From Atopostipes sp963558565 (GTDB lineage Bacteria; Bacillota; Bacilli; Lactobacillales; Carnobacteriaceae_A), in contig CAUWGX010000011.1 of NCBI GenBank assembly GCA_963558565.1, positions 1 to 60,077 on the forward strand: a DNA stretch of 60,077 nt, written 5' to 3'. Within the stretch, counting starts at the first letter, position 1, and each line of letters begins with the position of its first letter. Positions 16,891 through 24,175 of the stretch are shown one piece after another. The notes under the pieces were generated by a model. It had not been told where the DNA came from. It made no database searches and worked only from the letters and a program-made list of their open reading frames with translations. The translations under genes were made by a program, and so were the position numbers.

Positions 16891-17238
16891 AATTAACACT
16901 CCTACTCGCTTAAAGTCCGGCGACTATATACTCACGAATCAGTTTTACGTCTTAAATCGCGGATATGGACGATATAGGGAATCATTGTTAAAGATTCCTG
17001 ATTTTGTGCATAAAAATATCCACCACTCATTGAGGGATGACTTAGTTTATATATAAGTATTAATAACGTCTAATACAACGAGATACCGTATGCATTTCTT
17101 ACGAGGCGCATACAATCACCATCCTTTCTATTCTTCGGTTAAAATGTTTTCCAAATAGAACAAGGTCATCACCTACTCCCCAACTACTCCGCAACTACTC
17201 AACAGTTACTCGAAAGGTACTCGAAAGCTACTCGAAAG
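16891..17238. other. Gene-free stretch between metallophosphoesterase and scaffold genes
   Basis: About 350 bp with no convincing ORF on either strand. It holds a GTATGC/GCATAC inverted repeat near 17090-17118 and the six-fold GAGTA array at its right end (17174-17233, listed separately). Such a long untranslated stretch inside a head operon is uncommon and suggests a binding site or an RNA element. No tRNA fold was found. Confidence 0.6.
17174..17233 (-). repeat. Six GAGTA motifs at exact 11-bp spacing
   Basis: TACTC (GAGTA on the minus strand) starts at 17174, 17185, 17196, 17207, 17218 and 17229, each exactly 11 bp apart. The three copies nearest the gene share the longer unit TTTCGAGTA; the distal ones are more diverged. 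The array begins right at the TAA of the metallophosphoesterase gene. Eleven base pairs is one helical turn, so the motifs face the same side of DNA, as in protein-binding iterons. Confidence 0.75.
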
Positions 17239-18399
17239 TTATAAATAATAAATAGCATTCAGTTTATCTGTGCTAAACTCATAAAGATGTATCCCTTTTT
17301 GATTTCCCAGATACAAATTATCTTGTTCATACTTATCGCCTTCACCAACGGTTGGTAGTTCGTAATGTACTAAGCCAATCAAGTCCTCAGATTTAATCGT
17401 ATGCTTGTGTCCTGTCAGTAAGATTCTGTATTTACTATTACCATATTCTTGTGGATATAAAGCACTACATAACATTCCAATCGACTTGCCACGTCTGATA
17501 TGTCCATGCGTTAAGAAGATACTCACATCGTCCACTACAATGCACTTTAACTGGTCTACATCACTTTGAAAGGTTACTTGTGGATATTTGACTTCTAAAT
17601 ACTTCACAAACCCCCACAGAACAGATTCATCGTGATTTCCTCTCGAATAAACAATCGTTACGTTAGGACTTGTATGTATTGCTTTTTGGATAATAGGCTC
17701 TAATATTAACAAACCTTCTTCCCAGCTGTCGGGAATATTTGTATCAGCCACTCTTGTTTCGTTTGCTGTCTTAGAATTAAAGTTATCAGCATTAAAGAAG
17801 TCACCCATAATAGCGATAACCACATTCTTGTATTGGTTTTCTAAATATCTCAAAATGGAATCTTGGTACACTTGAAACTTCGTGCTTAGTTCAGGTTCAA
17901 CGTGTATATCTGGCAATGGAATGAGTAGCGTCTGATTTAACTTCTCGTCATCCATTACATCTATGTCGAATGGTTGCGTGTATGTTTCGATAATTTCTTG
18001 TAGTTGTTCAGGAAACTTACTCAATATATCAACAGGCTCAGCAACAATCTTGGACTGGAAGTTGTAGTATTGTTCGCCTCCGCTTTCCGTCATCGTCCAC
18101 TCGTTGCTTGTTACCGTACGTATTTTAAATTTGTCGGGATCTAACGCATGCAATTCTAGTAACTCATCGTCAGTCAATACTTTCTTCTCACGCATTTTGC
18201 GTTTAATCTCAGAAGTAACCTCGCCTGTACGTCTATCTTCGGTGCGTTTGTCGATAACTTCTTTTACGGCATCCGTTATCTTTTCTTCTTCTCGTATTTC
18301 CCCAAAGCGCTCATGTTTCTTTGCAAAGGCTCGGACGTTTTCGCCGTCTGTATTATAAATATCGCCTACCTGCTTCCATGTTGCGCCTTGTTTCCTCAA
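17239..18399 (-). CDS. HTH-metallophosphoesterase phage protein
   Basis: 386 residues from a TTG at 18399. The N-terminus reads as a helix-turn-helix (GATWKQVGDIYNTDGENVRAF). Residues about 160-380 are a calcineurin-like phosphoesterase: DIHVE, GDFFNAD, RGNHDE, THGH and GHKH supply the two-metal site. It would hydrolyse phosphodiesters, perhaps DNA ends. The frame is open and protein-like for 11 more codons upstream (to 18432, IPKYDIDLIIKLRKQG), with GGTGAG before an ATA, while the TTG lacks a ribosome site, so the true start may be a non-standard ATA. It sits among head genes, where such an enzyme is uncommon. Its role in packaging or DNA repair is unknown. Confidence 0.8.
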   Translation of the reverse strand: MRKQGATWKQVGDIYNTDGENVRAFAKKHERFGEIREEEKITDAVKEVIDKRTEDRRTGEVTSEIKRKMREKKVLTDDELLELHALDPDKFKIRTVTSNEWTMTESGGEQYYNFQSKIVAEPVDILSKFPEQLQEIIETYTQPFDIDVMDDEKLNQTLLIPLPDIHVEPELSTKFQVYQDSILRYLENQYKNVVIAIMGDFFNADNFNSKTANETRVADTNIPDSWEEGLLILEPIIQKAIHTSPNVTIVYSRGNHDESVLWGFVKYLEVKYPQVTFQSDVDQLKCIVVDDVSIFLTHGHIRRGKSIGMLCSALYPQEYGNSKYRILLTGHKHTIKSEDLIGLVHYELPTVGEGDKYEQDNLYLGNQKGIHLYEFSTDKLNAIYYL

Positions 18400-18445
18400 C
18401 TTTATAATTAGATCAATGTCATATTTAGGTATTTAACTCACCGCC

Positions 18446-19393
18446 TTATAGTCCTCTTCTTGTTAAATCAGCTTCAAATGATTGTCTGTCAACATGCGCT
18501 ACTTCGGCACATTTACAGAATGGATGCGCGGGGACTCTTGGTGCGTTTGGATCATCTAAGTTATAAACGTTACCGTCATAACCTTGGCACTCATCACAAG
18601 CCGAAATTTCAGCAATCCACATATATTGTTCAATGTCATATTCTTTAAACGATTCCTCGGCTACATCGCTTTGGATTCTTGCTGATTCAGTTATTGCTAT
18701 CCTATCCGCTGCATACTTCTTATTCTCAAACTCTTTATGAACTAACTTCCGCAACTCACGACCAGCCACTCTTGGATTCTCGCCCCGAATGATCGTTCGC
18801 CTTAGCGTTCGCTCTAATCCTTGTTGCAATTCTCTTTGGTTTTGCCATACACGCTCACTAAAAGTAGTACCTCTAAACTCAGCGCCTACTAGCGATTTAA
18901 CTTTACGCAACAAATGCTTTCTATCGGGCAACGCTTGGCCTAATATTCCAGCTTGTCGCTCAAATTCTTCTAGCGCTTGCTTGGCTAACCATTCTTGCAA
19001 CATGCCATTTTCAGCATCAGCCATTGCTGTTAGTTCGAGATGTATTCTAGATTCCAACAACTCGAGCCGATTCGTTCTCATTGTTACGTTGTAGATTTTT
19101 AATTCCCGATTTGCTTCATCGCTGAAATTCTTTTCTTCCACATAGCGTTTAGCCTTGCTCGAGAAAGCCTCAACATCATGTTTTTTTATCAACAACTTAG
19201 CTTCTGTCATGGACAAACCTTGGCTATCAGCAAAGCGTCCAATGTCTGCTTCAATATCTCGAATGATTTCTTCTTGTGCCGTTCGATATAGTCGTGCAAT
19301 GCGCTTTTTATAAGCGTCATCGGCTTTTAATTGCTCTTTCATGTGTTCGTGTGCTAATCGTCTAGCACTCCAATAAGCGTTGTTTTTAGCCAT
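18446..19393 (-). CDS. Minor head protein (SPP1 gp7-like)
   Basis: About 315 residues from ATG 19393 (GTG at 19402 is possible). The long helical N-terminal part is followed by the C-terminal phage head morphogenesis domain: RIAITESARIQSDVAEES, then WIAEISACDECQGYDGNVY and VPAHPFCKCAE, with paired cysteines and HPFCKC typical of Mu F/SPP1 gp7 proteins. These bind the portal and are ejected with DNA or help assembly. It overlaps the portal stop or lies just after it, as usual. Confidence 0.87.
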   Translation of the reverse strand: MAKNNAYWSARRLAHEHMKEQLKADDAYKKRIARLYRTAQEEIIRDIEADIGRFADSQGLSMTEAKLLIKKHDVEAFSSKAKRYVEEKNFSDEANRELKIYNVTMRTNRLELLESRIHLELTAMADAENGMLQEWLAKQALEEFERQAGILGQALPDRKHLLRKVKSLVGAEFRGTTFSERVWQNQRELQQGLERTLRRTIIRGENPRVAGRELRKLVHKEFENKKYAADRIAITESARIQSDVAEESFKEYDIEQYMWIAEISACDECQGYDGNVYNLDDPNAPRVPAHPFCKCAEVAHVDRQSFEADLTRRGL

Positions 19394-19394
19394 A

Positions 19395-20714
19395 CTACTC
19401 ACTCATTTCAAAGTCATACTGTTCGAGCGGTGCGTTTTCTTCTTCGATAAGCTCTAGCTCTCGTTGACTGTCCGATACTGCACTCAACATGTCTAATTGT
19501 GTACGGTGCGAGATGATACCGTCTAGACTTCTAACAACGCTTGCCTCATCAGCATTATTCGCCGGAAGATTTCTCGACCAGTTGTATTGGATGTCTCTAT
19601 ACTCATCAGATAGATTGCCCGGAACATTCGTCACCACGTTAAACACCATGCTGAATAATGTTTGCAGTCCTTGTTGAAACTTACGCTCTTTATTGCTTGC
19701 TAGGTTCTTCATTGGTTGCAATTTAAATTCCAATGCAACACCACTACTATTCCCAGCCGTGCCAAAGGTTGTATCGTCAATGTTGGCTACTTGGGATAAT
19801 TGATAGATAAGTCTTTCCGTTCTATCGAGGAAGTTCTCTTGCGTCTGGTCTGCATCAGGTTTCTCTAGGAACTCAACAACTACCTTCTCAGCGTTGTCAC
19901 CTGCTAAGTTAATGATACGGTTGTCTTTTAAGTTTCTAATCGAATCATCATCCAATAAAGCGCCTAATACAGCTAGGTAAGCATCACTAAAATAGCTAAC
20001 ATCATTGTTCTTTTCACTTAGTACGTTGTTAAAACCATTAATCAATGACTCCACTGGTTCAATCAACGACTGGCGTTCTTCATTCTCCACAAACTCAATG
20101 ATTGGTACACGGCCATATGGAACAAAGCCATCTTTGAATGTAGACGAGTCAGTCATGGATAAACTATCTCCGTCTAGTGTGAAGTCGTATGCTTCACTAT
20201 CCGAGAACAGTTGTCCTTTATATCCGTCCTCATCTACCGTATAACGCACGCCATACAATGAACGTGGACGTATCTCGTCCGAATAAATTACGAACATATC
20301 TAACGGATCGTTATAAGCAACCTCTGTTTTTGATTCTTCGTTCTGAAATAAAAATAAATAAGCACGTCCGTATATGGATGTGCTCTTAGCTAATTCATTC
20401 ATCGTATTGTCCATGTTGTTTGTGTTCCAGAAGTCTTGAATAATCTTGTCCACACTGTCATCATCATGACTAGGTCTCATTGGTATTCCATTGAAGAAGC
20501 CATTGAACGTGTCGACTAAATACTTACCAAAGTTACCAACCAAACGATTGTCCGGTTTCCATGCCTCTTCTTTTGGCGGTTCATCTAGTATAGGTGGTCG
20601 AGAAAGGTATTGATTGTATAATTCCAGATAACGCAATTTCTGCATCTCGTGTTGTTCAATAAATTCTTCTAGTATCTCACCTGTTATTTCTGTGTCTTTA
20701 TCCATTCTAAACAA
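19395..20714 (-). CDS. Portal protein (SPP1 gp6-like)
   Basis: 439 residues matching the SPP1 gp6 portal family: NFGKYLVDTFNGFFNGIPMR near the N-terminus, YGRAYLFLFQNEESKTEVAYN, then VPIIEFVENEERQS and the helical C-terminal part with GNSSGVALEFKLQPM. Twelve copies form the ring through which terminase pumps DNA. The start is TTG 20714 with AAGGAG 11 bases upstream; an ATG four codons later is possible. The gene follows terL closely. Confidence 0.9.
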   Translation of the reverse strand: MFRMDKDTEITGEILEEFIEQHEMQKLRYLELYNQYLSRPPILDEPPKEEAWKPDNRLVGNFGKYLVDTFNGFFNGIPMRPSHDDDSVDKIIQDFWNTNNMDNTMNELAKSTSIYGRAYLFLFQNEESKTEVAYNDPLDMFVIYSDEIRPRSLYGVRYTVDEDGYKGQLFSDSEAYDFTLDGDSLSMTDSSTFKDGFVPYGRVPIIEFVENEERQSLIEPVESLINGFNNVLSEKNNDVSYFSDAYLAVLGALLDDDSIRNLKDNRIINLAGDNAEKVVVEFLEKPDADQTQENFLDRTERLIYQLSQVANIDDTTFGTAGNSSGVALEFKLQPMKNLASNKERKFQQGLQTLFSMVFNVVTNVPGNLSDEYRDIQYNWSRNLPANNADEASVVRSLDGIISHRTQLDMLSAVSDSQRELELIEEENAPLEQYDFEMSE

Positions 20715-20729
20715 TTGTTATCACTCTCC

Positions 20730-21947
20730 TTAAATTCCATGCTTGAATAGTTGCACGGTCACTTTCTTCTTGTCTTTGCTATAAATTGCATAGCGTATCG
20801 CATCTAACACGTCATCATATTCTTGAATCGGCTCATCTCTTGTTGAGTTAGGTTTCCAACGATAGTTATAAATTTCATCTTCAAACCTAGGCAAAGAACC
20901 CTTGATGTAGAATAGACGTTCTTCTTTGAATCGTTTAGCGACTTCTTCGATACCAGCAATTACAGACTTGTCTGCATTAATTGTTCTTAGTTTGTCACGT
21001 TTGAATCGAGCCACGTGTTCAGGTCTTGCACTATCTGCATAAAACATCATGTCGCCATAGATTCCCTGAAACTCCTTAGCCCGCTCTACCCACCAATCAA
21101 TTTCTTTATATTGTTCAGCTATACCGTCTAAGATATATGTGTTGCCCGCTTCATCTTCTCCCAATATAACAATCGAACCGTAGTGATCATATCCCCAGTC
21201 GACACCAGCGTAATACTCTACAATGTCATACTTGGGCTTATCGATAACGTGAATCTCTTTGTCAAAGTCTGAATATATTGCACCTTCTGCAACTGTCCAT
21301 AAACCTAAAATATCTCTATCATAAAATTTGCCCGTAGGCGTAGCGGACTTAATACTTTCTCGATAACGCTCAGACAAGAACGTGTTATCGTCTAATTGAA
21401 ATCTAAAGTCCACAATGTCGCCATCTTCATTGTTGATATAATCTGTATTCAGCCAATGATTCGGGTTATCAGGGTTGCTATCCCACAATATACGAGCACC
21501 ATCTCCCGAACATCGAGAAATAATCTCTTTAAACACTTCTTCGTTAGCAAGTGATGCCTCGTTTACATAAGCACCATAAGCAGTAAAACCTCTTGCTCTT
21601 TTCAAACCAGCGATTGATCCAGTGTAGACTTGGACAACCTTTACACCAGCAAGGATAAATGAACCATGTCGGTCATACTTTGGCTCAATGCCGAAACCGT
21701 TATAAAGTTCTTGCAATATGTTATTTTGAATAGCTGTCGAACTCGTGCCTGCTAAAATATACATCGGCTCATCTACACCTAACTCGTCAGCTATCTTCCT
21801 AACTCGGGTTAACTCATACATAAATAACAGGTTATTAACATATGTCTTTCCGCTTCGTTTTGCACCATGTAATCCACAAATGAAGAAGTCATCGGCTATC
21901 ACTCTATTCAGTACGCTGTCTTGCTTGGGTGTAAGTACGTTATTCAT
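20730..21947 (-). CDS. terL: Terminase large subunit
   Basis: About 405 residues from ATG 21947 (GATGAGG upstream); longer in-frame starts reach 21962. The ATPase domain carries a Walker A-like GAKRSGKTY near the N-terminus and a Walker B-like segment (AYVNEASL). The C-terminal RNaseH-fold nuclease begins EYYAGVDWGYDHYGS, with the metal-binding aspartate, and has YADSARPEHVARF. PBSX/SPP1-type terminase. It packages concatemeric DNA into proheads. It overlaps terS by a few bases, so the two subunits are translationally coupled. Confidence 0.93.
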   Translation of the reverse strand: MNNVLTPKQDSVLNRVIADDFFICGLHGAKRSGKTYVNNLLFMYELTRVRKIADELGVDEPMYILAGTSSTAIQNNILQELYNGFGIEPKYDRHGSFILAGVKVVQVYTGSIAGLKRARGFTAYGAYVNEASLANEEVFKEIISRCSGDGARILWDSNPDNPNHWLNTDYINNEDGDIVDFRFQLDDNTFLSERYRESIKSATPTGKFYDRDILGLWTVAEGAIYSDFDKEIHVIDKPKYDIVEYYAGVDWGYDHYGSIVILGEDEAGNTYILDGIAEQYKEIDWWVERAKEFQGIYGDMMFYADSARPEHVARFKRDKLRTINADKSVIAGIEEVAKRFKEERLFYIKGSLPRFEDEIYNYRWKPNSTRDEPIQEYDDVLDAIRYAIYSKDKKKVTVQLFKHGI

Positions 21948-22416
21948 CGCCATACACCTCATCTAACTTTTCAGCAAACTTTAATAACTTGTCATCTTGT
22001 TCTAAGTCAGGCTCAAGTTCGGAATCTACTTTCTTAGCTTGACGTTGGTCTAGTGGATACAACAACTCTAACTTGTTCAGCTCTTGAACAGCATTCAAAA
22101 GAGCGTTCGCCGTAGCCTGTCGAGTGTATCCTTCATCATGTTTTTCAATGGACACTGTCGCTTTCTCTATAAGCCAAATAAGCTTGTTTATCGAATCTTC
22201 TCTCGTCCATAAGGCTTTCTCCTTGTGTTCATCTAATAACTCGTTGTACCTAGCCAAAACCTCATCATTTCGTAAGAGTGCCGACGCCTTGTTATCCACT
22301 GTTTCGGGCTTCCATTTTTTTGAATGAGGGTATGCTTTGTAATACGCTTGTCGCTGTGATAGTCCAGCAACTAAACTTTGTACATATTTTTCTCGTTTTG
22401 CAGTCAATTTGCTCAA
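21940..22416 (-). CDS. terS: Terminase small subunit
   Basis: About 158 residues from TTG 22416; the frame runs to GTG 22443 but that has no ribosome site, while AAGGTGG precedes the TTG. The opening SKLTAKREKYVQSLVAGLSQ RQAYYKAYP-type helix-turn-helix is classic for TerS (Terminase_2) proteins, which bind cos or pac DNA and load TerL. First recognised gene of the packaging cluster. The structured, gene-free DNA upstream could include its recognition site. Confidence 0.88.
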   Translation of the reverse strand: MSKLTAKREKYVQSLVAGLSQRQAYYKAYPHSKKWKPETVDNKASALLRNDEVLARYNELLDEHKEKALWTREDSINKLIWLIEKATVSIEKHDEGYTRQATANALLNAVQELNKLELLYPLDQRQAKKVDSELEPDLEQDDKLLKFAEKLDEVYGDE

Positions 22417-22449
22417 TTGCCAGACCACCACCTTTCTAATCACATGTGT

Positions 22450-22560
22450 TTATTTCTTTTTATATTTGCTAATAAGCCAACCGATTATAAATAGAGCAAC
22501 GATCGGCAACGTTATGTATAGCGTTAAAAATTCGCCTAATGCTGTGATTGATTCTGTCAT
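22450..22560 (-). CDS. Small single-pass membrane protein
   Basis: 36 residues, one transmembrane helix (about 10-31, EFLTLYITLPIVALFIIGWL) and a lysine-rich end SKYKKK. The ATG has GTGAGG about 10 bases upstream. It lies between a small zinc-motif gene and terS. Small hydrophobic phage proteins can be holin-like or antiholins, but position before terS gives no clear role. No homologous family is recognised. Confidence 0.55.
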   Translation of the reverse strand: MTESITALGEFLTLYITLPIVALFIIGWLISKYKKK

Positions 22561-22566
22561 ATGGAT

Positions 22567-22716
22567 TTACCTCACTTCGTAGTTACTTGTCTTATGGTAG
22601 TCACATTTATCACATGTGCCACGCTCTCCGCCTGTCCTGTGCATTTTAATACCTGCGCTATACATTTCCCTTGCACATCGACGGCAGAGTGTTCTTACGT
22701 CTCTTTTATCCTTCAT
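22567..22716 (-). CDS. Small CxxC zinc-ribbon-like protein
   Basis: 49 residues with two CxxC pairs (CRRC at 11-14, CDKC at 35-38), the spacing of a zinc ribbon or HNH-like knuckle, in a basic protein (KDKRDVRTLCRRC, RTGGERGTCDKCDYH). AAGGG precedes the ATG at a workable distance. Similar small zinc proteins precede terminase genes in some Firmicutes phages, sometimes as HNH remnants; this one has no HNH core, so the role is open. First gene after the RNA locus terminator. Confidence 0.6.
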   Translation of the reverse strand: MKDKRDVRTLCRRCAREMYSAGIKMHRTGGERGTCDKCDYHKTSNYEVR

Positions 22717-22794
22717 AAGCATTCCCTTTTTTGATTTAGTTAATTCCTTAAAGCTATACCCTACATAGCACCTAGCAAGGTATAATTTTAAACA

Positions 22795-22823
22795 ATCAAA
22801 AAAGCCACCACCTTATAGGCAGC
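22795..22823 (-). terminator. Terminator closing the structured RNA locus
   Basis: On the minus strand GCTGCTGCC pairs with GGTGGTGGC (9 bp with G-U pairs) around loop TATAA and is followed by TTTTTT. It lies between the tRNA/hairpin region and the zinc-motif gene, so late genes downstream need readthrough or a new promoter. Confidence 0.8.
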
Positions 22824-23025
22824 AGCTCTTATTACGTCCCAACCCATAGGACGATTTAAATAAAGACATAGATTACTTTCGCCTAATCTACATTGTTACA
22901 TTTAAGTCTGCAACTCGACTAAGAACTCACAACACAGTAGTGTATTTACTGCCGTGAAAATTCAGGAAAAAGTATATATTTTATTAGGCTATTTCCGTAG
23001 CCTTCGAGTCGTTTCCACAACTCAA

Positions 23026-23073
23026 CACTCACATACAGAATCGAACTGTATTGCCCAATGCACCAGCGTGAGT
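23026..23073 (-). ncRNA. tRNA-like mini element (acceptor stem plus T-arm)
   Basis: Within 48 bases, ACTCACG pairs with TGTGAGT as a 7-bp acceptor-like stem, and TACAG-TTCGATT-CTGTA makes a canonical T-arm exactly next to its 3' strand. Only 16 bases replace the D and anticodon arms. It could be a decayed tRNA or a tRNA mimic. No anticodon can be assigned. Confidence 0.45.
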
Positions 23074-23112
23074 ACTCTCTTTTACCACAAGAGGTGTTAT
23101 TCTATACACCAA

Positions 23113-23185
23113 TCAGAATGACAGGCTTTGCTCCTGTGACCTCTCGCTCCCAAAGCGAGCGCTCTACTAACTGAGCTACACTCTG
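23113..23185 (-). tRNA. tRNA-Pro (TGG anticodon)
   Basis: Full cloverleaf by eye: acceptor CAGAGTG/CATTCTG with discriminator A, D-arm GCTC-AGTTAGTA-GAGC, anticodon stem CTCGC/GCGAG around loop TTTGGGA (anticodon TGG), 5-base variable region and T-stem ACAGG/CCTGT. The T-loop is AGCAAAG instead of the usual TTCRANY, though C56 and A58 are kept. No CCA is encoded. It is phage-borne and lies in the hairpin-rich region before terS. It may be a working tRNA with a relaxed T-loop or one in decay. Confidence 0.75.
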
Positions 23186-23298
23186 TAAATATAGGACTAG
23201 GCAATCATGTACGATTATAAAGCAGAGGTGTATATACTTAAGGAGGATCGCCTAGCCCTTGTGCTCTATTCTCACACTATCATTTTACAACTGACTCT

Positions 23299-23316
23299 TA
23301 GGACATAGTAGGACAT
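23299..23316 (-). promoter_or_regulatory. Direct repeat ATGTCCTA x2, possible late-activator site
   Basis: ATGTCCTA occurs twice on the minus strand, 10 bp apart, directly after the stop of the DUF1492/ArpU-like gene and upstream of the structured RNA. One-turn spacing suits an activator binding site. The link to the adjacent regulator is an inference. Confidence 0.35.
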
Positions 23317-23321
23317 GTTTA

Positions 23322-23744
23322 CTATTCAGTAAATTTTTCTGGGTACAGCTTCTCGAATTCTTTTAAAGCTTCTCCGTGTAGTCGAGTAATATGTCTATAA
23401 GCATAATTTTGCTCTACGGCTATTTCTTCAAACTTCTTACCTTGTATGTACCGCTCACTCAATACAATCCTATAGTTATCATTTCTTAGCTCCATAATTT
23501 CATCTGCAATTTGTATTCGCAAATCAACTAATTCATCAACATAATTATTGGTTTCGTCTGTATACTTTAATAACTTTATCACGACATTTTCTGTAGGATT
23601 AGATGTTTGGTTTGTTTGTATAGGCTCTTGCGTTGTGTCAGTACTTTTAACCAGCGTTCTCCTAATTGCGTCGCGCTCTCTTAATTTAGATTGAATTTTG
23701 TTGTCTAACTTTAGCAACTGTGAAAAATATTCCTTTGGCGTCAA
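23322..23744 (-). CDS. Late transcription regulator (DUF1492/ArpU-like)
   Basis: 140 residues. The N-terminal half is coiled coil (YFSQLLKLDNKIQSKLRERD); the C-terminal part resembles sigma-70 region 4 (YRIVLSERYIQGKKFEEIAV then HITRLHGEALKEFEKLYP), the DUF1492/ArpU pattern. Such proteins drive late genes in Gram-positive phages by binding near terS. Last gene of the early operon and immediately upstream of the structured region and late genes, which matches. The family assignment is good; direct late activation is by analogy. Confidence 0.78.
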   Translation of the reverse strand: MTPKEYFSQLLKLDNKIQSKLRERDAIRRTLVKSTDTTQEPIQTNQTSNPTENVVIKLLKYTDETNNYVDELVDLRIQIADEIMELRNDNYRIVLSERYIQGKKFEEIAVEQNYAYRHITRLHGEALKEFEKLYPEKFTE

Positions 23745-23758
23745 ACCATCATCTCCTA

Positions 23759-24031
23759 TTATTGTTCTCCCATATAATATTCCCTGTCATTATACGCTCT
23801 AATCTGATTCAATTGATCCGCTACCTTGGTTAACTGCTCTCTTGTGTTTTGTAGTTCTTCATCTTTTGATTCCAATTGCTCTTGTGTATTTTGTAGTTCT
23901 CTCTGTGTAGTAGATAGCTCATATTCTAAGGTTTCAACTTCAGTTTCTTGTTCGCTGGTTCGTAAGAAAGCTCCAACCAGTGCTCCGATGATAAATAATA
24001 CAATCAATAATTTTCCTATTTTCTTAGTCAT
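23759..24031 (-). CDS. Membrane-anchored coiled-coil protein
   Basis: 90 residues: an N-terminal hydrophobic helix (about 7-23, LLIVLFIIGALVGAFL) and then a regular coiled coil (ELSTTQRELQNTQEQLESKD, ELQNTREQL). KKIGK before the helix and no lipobox suggest a signal anchor with the coil outside or a bitopic membrane protein. It lies among small early genes ahead of the late regulator. Function unknown; it resembles i-spanin or DUF-type phage membrane proteins only in outline. Confidence 0.6.
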   Translation of the reverse strand: MTKKIGKLLIVLFIIGALVGAFLRTSEQETEVETLEYELSTTQRELQNTQEQLESKDEELQNTREQLTKVADQLNQIRAYNDREYYMGEQ

Positions 24032-24158
24032 TTTGCACCTCGTTTAACTTAGTATCGATGATCTCGACTTCTCTTCTCGGAATTGCCGTGATATTATTGC
24101 TCTCTAAGACAATAGATCCTTTATCCCAATCATGTATGACCACTACTTCGTCAGCTAA
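24024..24158 (-). CDS. Small ORF with unclear start
   Basis: The frame from 24158 reads ADEVVVIHDWDKGSIVLESN and continues to TAA 24024-24026, overlapping the next gene's ATG, the pattern of real neighbours here. Composition is protein-like. AAGGAG lies 7 bases upstream of a TTA codon at 24158, not an accepted start; a GTG at 24143 has no good ribosome site. It may use GTG, or the start was lost by mutation of TTG. Function not recognised. Confidence 0.4.
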   Translation of the reverse strand, partial: LADEVVVIHDWDKGSIVLESNNITAIPRREVEIIDTKLNEVQND

Positions 24159-24175
24159 ATTCGAGCTCCTTCCTG

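Larger units (their letters stand above)
22795..23270 (-). ncRNA. Candidate structured leader RNA upstream of terS
   Basis: No ORF of note on either strand for about 600 bp, yet the minus strand holds many clean hairpins in a row. They are a 13-bp stem (23194-23206 with 23246-23258), the tRNA-Pro, GGTGT/ACACC, CTCTT/AAGAG, the tRNA-like element, GAGTTGT/ACGACTC with a GGAA loop, AGGCTA/TAGCCT, CAGTA/TACTG, a 10-bp ATGTAGATTA/TAATCTATGT stem and CGTCC/GGACG. The terminator comes last. The placement between the late regulator and terS suggests a late leader, packaging RNA or antitermination element. None is proven. Confidence 0.5.

Noticed and set aside
17174..17233. TRAP-type attenuator from repeated GAG/TAG triplets
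   Set aside because: TRAP targets need triplets every 4-6 nt; here the period is a strict 11, and no trp genes are near.
22717..22794. Late promoter in front of the zinc-motif gene
   Set aside because: TATACC/GGTATA inverted arms are visible but no -35/-10 pair with normal spacing could be defended.
23114..23270. Several complete tRNA genes in tandem
   Set aside because: Only tRNA-Pro gives a full cloverleaf; the others lack anticodon or D arms, so they are reported only as tRNA-like structures.
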